A stretch of DNA of 64,000 bases from Enoplolaimus lenunculus (taxonomy: Eukaryota > Nematoda > Enoplea > Enoplida > Thoracostomopsidae), in NCBI GenBank assembly GCA_030248215.1, contig JASANG010001373.1, positions 241,369 through 305,368 of the forward strand, written 5' to 3'. The translations under genes were made by a program, and so were the position numbers. Of the stretch, positions 34,885-45,780 are shown piece by piece (within the stretch, counting starts at the first letter, position 1; every line of letters begins with the position of its first letter). The notes beneath the pieces are model-generated. The model saw nothing but the letters and a program-made list of their open reading frames with translations. It did not search any database and had not been told where the DNA came from.

Positions 34885-37052
34885 ATTAACATTATTGTTC
34901 TGCGATACCAAACAAATACATGTTGAGAAACTAATTAACCACGACAATACAATAACAAAAGTTGCATTATACGAGCACCACATTAAAGCAAAACGTATTA
35001 AGCCGCTTCATACTTAAGGCACTGAATATCAAGTAAACATAAACAATAACTGCAACAAAAAACACTAACGAGTAATAACGGAACAAATGACAGATAGATC
35101 ATGATGTTCTACACATTTCGGGACGACACCATTCCAGAAATCCTAATTTCCACTCTCTACTCCAAGATTAAACCTTGTAAGTTAAAATTTGAAAATTACA
35201 ACAAAATCTGCTTTTTACATATTAACAGCGTAAAGCTTCGCAACCATTTCTCGCTACACAACTTGCGTTCGCTATTTTTCAGCAAGACACTAAATCGTAT
35301 ACACATCTGACTAGCACACTTTAAAAGTCTACTACAACTATAAGCAAACTCCTACAAACCGCATAATCTCAAAGACTTAATTGTTCACAATAATGGAAAA
35401 ATATATTTTACAAATAGTAACATAGCTACTGCAGTTATAGAAGATTGCAGTAATTAGATACAAGGTACACAACAAACTGGATTGCACATTATCAATATAG
35501 CAACACAGATAGCGATATAGTGACTTTTAAAAGATTCACGCCCGAAAACACTACACCTTCAATATTCAATCTTTTGCGGATATCAACGAAAATTAATACC
35601 TTTTTGTCTAAATATCTGTCTATCTATCTATTGCTCACAGAATATTCCAATCAGAAAGTATTGTGCACAAAAATACACTGGAATTCTGCGCTAGCGCTAG
35701 GGATGGACGGTTTCAGTCAAAAAAGCGAGACCGAGACCTTTGGTTTCGGCCTCAGTCAATTTTTAACCGTCACCGAAAACAAAATGTTTTTCTAACAAAA
35801 GATTTGAATATTTTTATCTGCTTAATAAATCGCTGCCAAAGTTAATTTTTTACTTTATTTATCACTTAGGAATGGTGGCACAAACGCAACGATTGAAAAC
35901 TTTCACAAAACTATCTCCAACTCCAATTATAACACAGACGTTGCACACATATAAAAATGAACTTGAACGGATTATATGTCACCGTCAGTGCCAATATTAA
36001 TGAAAACATTACTTGGTGATCACCTCAGTAAAAGCCCATTCAACCTGCATGTGCAGTGCAACTTTATTTACTTGTTTATTTTCCCAACGCCCATGCTTAG
36101 ACTGAAGCGGAAACCAAAACCTAACCATCCATGTCATAAAAACATTCATAGCGTGAAGAGAAGTAAACAAGTACCCAATTTTTGTAGTTCGCGCATATAA
36201 ATACATTTAGGACAAAATACGAGCTAAACATTGGTGCGTCCTTCCATCAACTCAAACTAGCTTAGCTAATAGCAATTGTATATCCATTTTTCACCTCTTT
36301 GGTCTCGATTTGCAAACCAACCCCAGACTAAAGAAAAGTGAGACTGAGATCAGCCAAATCTCGAGATTTGTCGAGACCAAGTCCGAGACCACCAATTAGT
36401 GCTAGTGGTCAACAATACTGTAGCAGGGTTTGTTTTTTTCGCTCACGGTATGCGATCATTTGGCAAAATACACTGTCCTGAGCAAACAAATATACTCTAC
36501 GGACGCATTTCTTTATATTACCATCGTATTTTTAAAAAACTCATTTCCCAAGATTTGGCGAAAAAATTATATGCCGCAAAGTTTTCGAAGTTTAAAAATT
36601 GTCAAAACACAGCTTTCAACCACAAAAGAAATGTAGAAGTTCTGTTGCAAATTCGTTATTGTTATCGATCAAAAATGATAGTAACAAAACAATAATTCGA
36701 TATCAAAAGTGAAAAACAATGCAAAATGTTTAAACAACGGTACCGTGTTTACCCAAATACGTATTTCTATATTGTTTCCCTGCAGTAATAGAAATAGCAA
36801 AAATAGCAAAGCGAATGTAATCCGAACCTATGTTCCATCTTTAGCCAACACTCATCACCCCAGCCATCACTGTTTAGTTACAAGCTTTATAAATGTTTTC
36901 TGCAAAAACCCTAATCAAATAAAAAAGTTGTTTCAAAACGACACTCAAATTATAAAAAATTGTCTGTAAACTCCCAGTTCGTTCCCTCAGTCAAAACAGC
37001 TATTTCGCCAAAAAAATGAAAAAAAATTAAATCGAATCACCAAAATCATGGC

Positions 37053-40000
37053 TTAAAGCTCAGACGGATCGTGTCGTTGTAGCTGTTCACCGTAGTCAGT
37101 GGCTTGGCTTCCAACAAACGTTTCGTGGTGTTCGACAATTTCGTCAAATGACAGTTTTTCATCCTGAAATGATCATAAAAATTTCAACATGGCTTTAAGG
37201 GCTTAAGTATGCGGTCGCATTCTTCACTCAACAAAGTACTGGTATTTTTCAGTGTGCTGTATCAATAATTTTACACCCAATTCCAGTATGAAGCCAACAT
37301 CAACAGCAACGTTGCTACGTTGAATTATGAAATTCTTTGTCTTGCCCCAATTAAAAGAGAAATATTTATGCTGCATCACCCCGACGGCCACGAAACTCAA
37401 CCGAAACCCAGTTGGCGCTGCTACTTGCAAGGGCCACGTTTCAGAGCGGCAGAACAGGTATACGTAGTAGGGCGAGAAAGAACAACCCACTGGATTTTCG
37501 AAAAAACCCTCCCTCATAACCTGCGCTAGATTGGAGAGAAACATTCTCTATCTTCATTAGTGGGCTGCGCAGAGTATTCTGGGTATACCAGTTTGTACGT
37601 ATTTATGCTTGGAGAACGTCAGATTATTTTTCACGCACAATTCCGTTCTGAACCGTTGAAAAACTGGTCTACGGGCAAAATACAAAATTTTCTTAATAAG
37701 CCACCTATCTATTTCCAGTGTTGAGAAATGTGTTCTATTAGGATTACCTGCGTGGGAGGACTTGTGTTAATCCGCTCGACTATATAACTGAACGCTGCAC
37801 AAGTATTTACAGCAAGCAAGTATTCACAGCACATTCTGGGTTTTCCACGCCGATAACAAATCGTAAACACATATTCCGACCTGTTCTGCTGTGCTCTAGC
37901 TATAAAAAAGTCATTGGAACTACCCGAGACCTCATTTTGACATACATTCTTATATCAAATTTTGCTAGAAAAGTTATTGTAATGCTAATAATAAGTTAGC
38001 AAATAATATTCCCCGATGAAAATACGCTAACGAAAATAATTTTTTCGGTATGTATGGATAACTGTTAAGAACACCATTTCGCAAGTAAGCCTGAAACTTA
38101 TGTTTTATGGTCCAATTAAGGCAGTGCCAGAAAGAATAAAAAATCAAATGAACATTGCTTCGGTTGATCTAGAAGGCTTTTGCCAAAACTTTTTTATGCC
38201 CAAGTTTAACAGTTTATTTTTTCGGAACGGCACCGTCCGGCAACGCACACTTGTTATCATGGCGCCGAAAGACACCGCAAACTATTTTGTAAGTAAAATC
38301 TTTTCTGACTTGCGGTGCAACTTGTAACCAGGTACCCACGACTAGGAATTTGGTGATACCAAAATTTTTGCCGATGCCAGTCCTTATTTTAAAATTTTGC
38401 CGATGTCTATCCGATACCGATTCCAACTTTAGTACACCATGCTCAATATACAGATAGGATACTACACTACATCATTCTATGAAAACTTAAACCGTAACTA
38501 TCATAGCGCCAACAAATAAAATTGATAGCATTCCAAATGACAGTCATGTGAAAAGTATCGGCAAAGAATCGTCAATTTTTTGCAGTGCCGATGCCAATGC
38601 CGATCCTCACAAAAAATGCCGATTATTACCGATGCCGATTAATCGGCACATTCCTACCAACGACGTATGCACAGCCCGGCCAGCAACAACATCAATAAAC
38701 AACAGCAACACTTACTTTATCATCATCACTAATTCCAATCAAATGCCTCGCTTCTGCTTCCGCGTGATCAAATCCAGTTGGCATAATCCATTCTTTCATT
38801 TCTTCGACATCCAATTTGCCGTCGTTGTTTTTGTCGCGATAATCTTTGAACATTTCGCGTTCCGATTTGACCCAATCAGGTTCCGTTCCAGCTTCTTTTT
38901 CGCTGTCGTCCGGATGGTACATATCGCCTTAATTAAAATACATCAGTCACTAAACTGCCGTTTTCACTAGTAATCCCATTCCACGATTTGCCTGTAACAC
39001 TGGTGTTCAAAAGAACAAACAAGCAAACAAACCAATTTTGTATCTCCTAAACGGACAAAAGAAGTGGAACATAATTATTTCGTACAACCAGCATGAACTT
39101 ACTAATATATTCTTCTACATCAATAACTCCATCGCCATTTTTGTCAATATCAGCAACAGTTTCCTACAACAAAACCGCAATATTCAAGAGGTTAGCTGAT
39201 ATTTATGACTAGTATTTAACTAAAATTTCAGGTCGATGCAGTGTGCCTGAATCTATAAGTTGTAAGGTGCAATAAAATTTTCTTTCTTCGACTGGCCAGT
39301 CGCCAAGAGAAATGCCAGTACATTTATGTTATATTTCGTGACCGAAAACTAGCTAAAAGCTTGTATACAAGCTTATCAAATACACACTTGACAGGCCAAA
39401 TGTTAATACACAGCGTTTGCGCTCACCAACACTACGTTATCTTTCATGTGCTCACAACCTTCAGGATGCATAAAACAGGTATACTCTTCTCGTGACAACG
39501 CCCCGTCTTTGTCTACGTCTGCAATCGACCATCGATTTTCATCGCGTTCAAGCATTTTCTTGAACGACTCATCAACTTCGCGATCTGTTCCAAACAGCGT
39601 AGTTATTCAAAAAACGATGAAATAAGACATGGATGAAAGTATACAAATTGAAATTTGAACCTAATGACAACATAAATTCATATTGATTTGAAATGCCGCG
39701 GGAGCAAAGACTAAGACGGGCAATAAACATATAGTGAAGGTAGCAAATAGGAAAATAGGCAAATTTACCAAAAAAGTAAACAGTGCTACGTACTAATCTG
39801 ATCATTTTATTGTTAGTGCAACCTTTTACTATAGACTAATGCCAATTAGTTTCAATGCTCTGGGATGGGAACGGATACAGACCAATATTCTATCGATAAC
39901 AGATGCCCTGGGGCCAAGATTTTACGCGGGGCCGGGACCAGCAAAATACATTAAACTTCAAATTTTATGTACCTGTTGCGTAAGCATGTTCCTGGGAGCA

Positions 40001-42225
40001 CGGTACCGTTTTTATCATATCGCGTCACGCGACATTTTGCGTATGTTCTTGTAATAAACTTACTGTGCTTCGTTCCGAATCTAACTAAATTAAGCCATGG
40101 GATGTTTTGCCTAGAGAAGTGTAGAAAGTTAATGCAGTCCTGCTGTAGTTTTTACAAACGAAGTTTACACAGCAACAATGTTGTGGTATGTGAACGTGTA
40201 CATCGGCGGTACATTCATATTGGTTGGCGGTCGTAATGATTATATTTGAATTCTTAGTCACGTACTGTGCGAAGTTGGAGCGTCTGCAGTAAGTACGGGT
40301 GGGAAAGCGCTGAAGCAGGATAAAAATACAGTTGCGATTTCGGTTAAAATTAAATTCACAATTGGTTCTGATTCTGATTAGAAATTTAAAATATTGTAAC
40401 ATGCGAACTTTTCAGTTTTCATTCAATATATAGTTATAATCTTGCTGTTCCAAACCCGCTTCCGAAATAATCTGGTTCTGTATAAAACTCTGTTTACATC
40501 TCTTTCTGGTTTCGTTTATTGTACCGTATGGCCCCGGTTCCGGCACCCTCTGGCCCCGGCCCTGGAAGGGGATTTCTCCACTATCGATACATACAGGACA
40601 CTTCAAAACTTCAACAACACTAATACCAACCTTCAGGTCCGTATATTGTTGCACGATACGTTTTCCATTCAAGCTTTCCATCGTTAGGATTATGCGAGGT
40701 CCAAGTGCGGTCAACGTCGTTTTTCACATAGCGTTCTTGCATGAACTTTATGTGTTCTTTAAGTTCTTCTTCTGTGATAGCGCCGTCGCCGTCTTTATCT
40801 ATCTTCGGCAGCAATTTTCTATAAATAACGCCATGCCAACATTCATATAAATGTTCATTAATATTTCGAACAACCTTAATGCCGAAAATAATTGTAAAGT
40901 ATAGATTTTCACATATGTGCAGATATACCGGGAATTGAGGTTGCTCTAATCTACAAAATACCCGGTGTAGTGGCAACATGCTTGACTCGAATGCAAGACG
41001 GCCGAGTTTCGATTCCAGTTGTGTCTTTAACTCTGGATAAATCTTTTAACAGTGGTTTGGCAGATAGTATATACAGTTCTAATTTGGAGGACCCACTTAA
41101 ACAGTCACTGCAAGGAGCAAACCTATGGATTCGAGTAGTTGGATTCGCAGTCCGGGATGTCAGTCTAAGTAGAAACCAGGACTTCAGACCTTTAACTAAG
41201 CAGTTGGAAAAGTGGGCCTCCGGAGCGGGGATCGAACTCTCAGCCTACGGATTCTAAAGCGAACACTCCACCAATGCGCCATGCAGCCCGATTCTTCAAC
41301 TGCATCTATCGTCGACTATATGTGTCGACCGTATGCTGCCTCCTAGCAAACATACAGTGCACTGTACTATATATTGCATGTGCACATAAGCATGTCTCAC
41401 ATGCTTACATGCCCTTATTTTCGCCAAGGTCGTCCCTTTGACCGTCCATCCTATTTTCGATTGGATACCGTGTTCATAGCGCGGCAATTTACCATTGCGC
41501 TCACGGTATAGCCCCCATGTCAGTCTAGGTTGGAACTGAGGGGCATCAGACCTTTTCATTAAGCAGCTGAAAAAGCGGACCTCCGGAGCGGGGCTCGAAC
41601 TATCAGCCTACGGATCCTTAAGCGAACACTCCACCATTGCCCCACGCACCCCACTTCTCCAACTGCCTTTATTGTCCTCGACTATATGTGTCGACCGTAT
41701 GCGGTCAGCTAGCATACATACAGTGCACTGCACATTGCTTGTGCACATAAGCATGTCTAACATTCTTACACGGGACGCCGCCTGTAAAAAACGGGATATC
41801 GGTGTATGTGTACGGTCTAGATATTTGTGTATAGATTACCATACATGCGGACATATGCTAGAATATGAAGTTGTTGCAATCGACCACATGATGCAGCAGT
41901 GATATGCCTGACTAAAGTGCAAGAGGGTGGAGGCTCGATTAACGGTGTGGCCCTTAACGTTGGGCAAAACTTAGAAGACGGGTCGTGTAGACCGTGTTGC
42001 TCCAAAAGCGGAGTTGCGTTGTTGCTCTTACTGTGCATATAGTTGCATTTGATTTTAACACATTACAGTAGATCTGTCTATATATACGTACTTCAATTTT
42101 TCTTTGCTTTCTTCAGGAGACAATTGTTCGAACATTTGTGCTTCGTCTGCTCCTAAAAATGCATCGTGGTCGTATTTGTCGTTATGCTCACCATCTTTCA
42201 TGTGTAGCTCATTGCTTAGCGGATC
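37053..42225 (-). CDS. Reticulocalbin/calumenin (CREC) EF-hand protein, 5' end missing
   Basis: CREC proteins are Ca2+-binding residents of the secretory pathway. Exons in coding order: 42225-42092, 40818-40631, 39584-39427, 39163-39103, 38927-38716, 37163-37053 (stop). Phases agree throughout, 287 residues. Six EF-hand loops are visible: [14 protein letters not shown], a worn [49 protein letters not shown] and [13 protein letters not shown]. Family hallmarks: [27 protein letters not shown] and [11 protein letters not shown] near the C-terminus. The end reads HDPSEL where calumenins and reticulocalbins usually have HDEF or HDEL. The signal-peptide exon was not found; one candidate upstream exon is listed separately. 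Introns carry two T-family tRNA-like elements and an L element. Confidence 0.93.
38340..38660. mobile_element. L-family MITE
   Basis: Ends near AGGAATTTGGTGATACC and GATTAATCGGCACATTCC; interior shared with 8862-9718. In the last reticulocalbin intron, near exon 38716-38927. Confidence 0.7.
41142..41425 (-). mobile_element. T-family tRNA-derived element
   Basis: On the minus strand a tRNA-like stretch with box A-like ATGGCGCATTGGTGGAG, a TTTAGAA anticodon-like loop and box B GAGTTCGATCCCC, preceded by a AGTGCAC palindrome. The anticodon stem pairs poorly, so it is not a working tRNA gene. Confidence 0.65.
41508..41790 (-). mobile_element. T-family tRNA-derived element, adjacent copy
   Basis: Same parts as the copy 85 bp away and same orientation; loop reads TTAAGGA and box B ATAGTTCGAGCCCC. 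Confidence 0.65.
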
Positions 42226-43076
42226 CTGAAACACAAGTGAAAAAAATAATTCGCCGAAACCAAGGTTCAGGAAAATCTTTAATAATAAGTCGCCGCAATA
42301 ACATCATGATCTGGAAATTTAACAAAAAACTTGATAGCTTTTGACATGGCGGACGGAACGTACTGATTTGGATGCATCCTTTGGAATGACTGAGGCAGTG
42401 AGGATACAAATGTAAAATCCCAATAGCAAGGCTTTGCATACAAGTTTTTGCAACATGATTATTGACAATTTGTATATATGTTACTTTAACAAGAACTACG
42501 TAAAGAATGCAAAGAAACTGATCTAAAAATGTAAATACCAAAAAGTAGTACATCACAAGCAATCAACAGCGTATGCGAATGCTAACCAACATTGCTGCAT
42601 AAAAAACAAGTAAAAAATCGGAACAAGACGTGTCCACACTAGCTATGTCTTATACTCTGCATTACAAATAAAAATGCATGATTTTTCAATGAATATAAAG
42701 ATTTTAGAGAAGGACGAGAAAAAGATCGGATTGAAAAGGAAGACATCAGCTATGCTTTACAAAAATAGCATATTTGCCTAACAGTTTTATTTCAACTAAC
42801 AACAAGCAACAAATAGAAAATAAAACAAGAAACAAAATAGATGTGACAAAATTAATAATTAATTTCAAAACTTTGAAAACAAAAGCAACCACTGTTTTAA
42901 TTACCGTTTGCATCTGCTTTAATAATCCAGTTTGGTACTATTAACACTACTGTTTTTGTCTTTGGTTTTTCAAGCAGTGACTTTGACCTTTAGCTGGTTT
43001 ATACAACTGTTTGGTATTTATTTACAAAGTGAACCAAGCGTAAAAGATAACTGATATTTTGAACGAATATTCTTAC

Positions 43077-43132
43077 CATTTCATCAACATGGTTTTGTAG
43101 TTTTTGCATACAACGGGGAAAAAATGCTCTGA
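43077..43132 (-). CDS. Candidate upstream exon of the reticulocalbin gene
   Basis: A 56-nt stretch lies between an AG acceptor (CACAG) and a GTAAGA donor. In the only frame that joins the next exon in phase 0 it reads RAFFPRCMQKLQNHVDEM. It has no clear similarity to CREC N-termini and includes no signal peptide. It may be a spacer exon, or chance. Confidence 0.3.
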
Positions 43133-43428
43133 CTGTGATATGTATTTCATTCAACACTTTTTAGCGTTGTTTACAAAGCTGCGTTGTTGGAAAGTATATA
43201 AGAAGTATTTGAAACATACAATTCACATGCCCTCCTTTTTTGAAATGTTACTTGTTTGCATCGCTCCCGCTTTACGAGATTTTGTCAACAATTTTCAGTG
43301 TTGCTTGCTGATGCTGGTAATGTAACCCCCATGGGCCCATGAAACAAGCCTGCTAATTAGCATGGTATCTTGTGCAGCTCACGTTCACGAACATTATATA
43401 AGGTTTAATGAAAAAATGTGTACATTTT

Positions 43429-43668
43429 ACACTCTAAATTCTAATGAGTTGATTAATCAATTCAGAGAATTAGTTAATATTTCTGAGTTAATAATAGTAG
43501 ATATTCTCACTCTGAGTTGACTTAATTACGTGTGAGTTGACAAATTATCTCGTGATGAGTTAAATCAGTTCAGATTTCTGAGATGTGAAAGACCTAACTC
43601 AGAGTTCAACCTTCTGAGTTAGTTCAACTCATTCTGAGTTAAAATCAACTCACTGGAATTTACAGTGT
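43429..43668. mobile_element. E-family palindromic MITE
   Basis: ACACTCTAAATTCTAATGAG and CACTGGAATTTACAGTGT ends. Confidence 0.8.
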
Positions 43669-43865
43669 CCAATAACTATAGACATTTGAAACGGTTCAAA
43701 AGTTTAGCTGAAATTATGCCTAAAGTTCAAGTAAGCAAGTCAGAAGTTTAAACCATGGGTGATTGTTGGCTGAAAATCAAGTAAATAGTTTACAAAATTG
43801 GTTTTTCGCGATCAATTGCATTATTAGCCGCTACTGCAAGCACGAGTCATATTATGGAACTTGCA

Positions 43866-44136
43866 TTAACCCCTTCTCACATTGAGTGGCCTATAGGCAA
43901 CTCAGCGCAGCGTATATACGTTAAATAATATATATCGCACCGTGTTTAACAATTGCAACACATATACATAGTACTAAATCACCACAAGACATGAGAGCCC
44001 CGCCGGGCTCGAGCGTCATACCCCTATAGCTCAGTGGTGATGGTATACACCTCCCACTCCAGTCACTGGAGTTCGAATCTTAGCATAAAAGTAGGTCTCA
44101 GGGGAAATAGAAAATATTCATGTGCGAAAGGGTTAA
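43866..44136 (+). mobile_element. S-family element: tRNA-like sequence inside inverted ends
   Basis: Ends TTAACCCCTTCTCACATTGA and TTCATGTGCGAAAGGGTTAA are inverted. Inside lies a tRNA-like stretch with box A (TAGCTCAGTGG) and box B (GAGTTCGAATC) at about 44029-44098. Confidence 0.65.
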
Positions 44137-44714
44137 ATGTCACTAAACAGGTAGCAGATGCTTCAGGTCTGTTTCAAAACGTCGAATTCATATTTTAAAA
44201 TGCAAAAATATTAAGGCCATTTCATATTAATTTTGTTTTTCTTGACCGCGTGTAATAGTCCGAGCATTCGCACTGCCTTCATATATTAAACCCTTGAACT
44301 TAAATGTAGAATATGTGCAGATGTGGCCGTTTTTTCTGAGCGGAGGTAACTTAATAAGCGCCGAGATTTTGAGGAAGTTTACAACAGAAAAAGTAAACAA
44401 ATACAAAATCGAAATGTAAACAAAATCGCCGGGGTCACAACTTTGAGACACTCTGGGACAGAGAGTTGTTTAGATCAATAATAATTCAGACTTAAATTCA
44501 AGTGCAACGAAATATATATGCCTGGAAAGATGAGTAGGTCATCATGTCATAAAACGTGATTCAGATTTTTAGGATGACGACAGCCTCCATTTCCCACAGA
44601 AGTGAATATCCGGCTTCAGTAAAATTGTTGCTCGTGGTTCCGACAGTTTGGCTGGTAAAATTGTTCATTTCTTACAGTTTTCTACATTCTTTACTCTCTA
44701 AAGGCTTAAACTAA

Positions 44715-44762
44715 AAGCCTATTTCGGACAGGGTCAGTTTGATTCACCATTTTTTGCAGTGT
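44715..44762. mobile_element. D-family fragment
   Basis: Only one arm remains: AAGCCTATTTCGGACAGGG through CCATTTTTTGCAGTGTG. Confidence 0.6.
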
Positions 44763-45270
44763 GATTTACCTTAAACCATTATTAATGAGTTTAGCTTACA
44801 TTCGCGCTAAACTTAAAAATGTGTTAGTTTTTAGAGGCTAAATTACGAGGAATTTCAAGTTCTATCCCAATTGTATACGCACCTGCATCCGTGGGAATTT
44901 GTTTGCAACTTTAAAATGCAATTTATAAAACGTTTTAATTACCGCGAAGAAACTTTCTATAAACTAAAGTCCACATCCTGTTCATCGACTATTTTTGATA
45001 CATCGAAATCCATTGCAATCTTAACAATTTCTATGCATCAACCATCTTTTGTTGAATATATATTTTCAAAAAAAGGTGAATATATGCACGCCTCAATTGG
45101 GTTGGCAGAAAAATAAAACATCTTTGAAACTTTTGTACCTCAATATTCGTTTCCGTTTCCGTTATTTTTACTATCGTTAACACCCTGGCAATCAATTTGT
45201 TGACAAAAATTATTTAACTTGCTGTGCCGTCCTTTGCCGCGTGTAAAGATTAACCACTTTTAAAACTTTA

Positions 45271-45675
45271 GCCCATGTAAATAAAGATCAGGGTCGGAAC
45301 GTTTTTCTGTGGGACTAGAATAGAGTAAGCTTAACGTTTAGACTATTATTATTTGCTTGTCTTAGGCTTAGGCTTAGGCTTTATGCTTAGGAATATGGTC
45401 TTTCTTACGCTTAGGCTTAGGCTTTAGGCTTAGGCTTAAGCTTAGAAATATGTTCATTCTTACGCTTAGGCTTAGGCTTAGGAATATGCTCATTCTTATT
45501 TACGCTTAGGCTTAGGCTTTAGGCTTAGGCTTAAATTTAGAAATATGTTCATTCTTACGCTTAGGTTTAGGCTTAGGAATATGCTCATTCTTACGCTTTG
45601 GGTTAGGCTTAGGCTTAGGCTTAGGCTTAGGAAAATGCTTATAATACTTTTCCGCCCCTGTTCTTTACATTGACC
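45271..45675 (+). mobile_element. Long A-family MITE with tandem TTAGGC blocks
   Basis: Ends GCCCATGTAAATAAAGATCA and CCCCTGTTCTTTACATTG. The interior repeats a block of TTACGCTTAGGCTTAGG plus AATATGCTCATTC several times. It ends about 105 bp before the chitinase start codon. Confidence 0.8.
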
Positions 45676-45749
45676 AAAATTTTCACCACGGCCCTGTTCT
45701 ATATCTTGGGGACCTTTGTCTAAAATATCCATTTTTTCTGATTTTGTTA

Positions 45750-45780
45750 AATTTAAAGTTTTAATTTTAGACATTTTTAC
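45750..45780 (+). promoter_or_regulatory. Possible trans-splice acceptor before the chitinase start codon
   Basis: A T-rich tract ending TTTTAATTTTAG lies 10 bp before the ATG. It looks like a 3' splice site. It could receive a nematode spliced leader or close a 5' UTR intron. A similar site lies before the Tpt1-LRR gene. Confidence 0.3.

Larger units (their letters stand above)
30500..37052. other. Intergenic stretch between prosaposin and reticulocalbin genes
   Basis: No gene recognised. Elements C3, M1, M2, C4, K2, A3, F7 and B3 and a roughly 20-bp array are listed separately. A further probable element at about 35690-36415 has GAGACC-rich inverted ends (GCGAGACCGAGACC on the left, GAGACCAAGTCCGAGACC on the right). 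The rest is AT-rich and unassigned. Confidence 0.5.
43133..45780. other. Divergent intergenic region, reticulocalbin to chitinase
   Basis: This should hold the 5' exons of the reticulocalbin gene, not identified, and both promoters. Elements E3, S1, D4 and A4 are listed separately. A minus-strand stretch at about 44960-45036 reads EIVKIAMDFDVSKIVDEQ then DVDFSL and stop, possibly an exon of something unrecognised. Confidence 0.45.

Noticed and set aside
41142-41790. Functional leucine tRNA genes
   Set aside because: Poor stem pairing and repeated element context point to tRNA-derived transposons.
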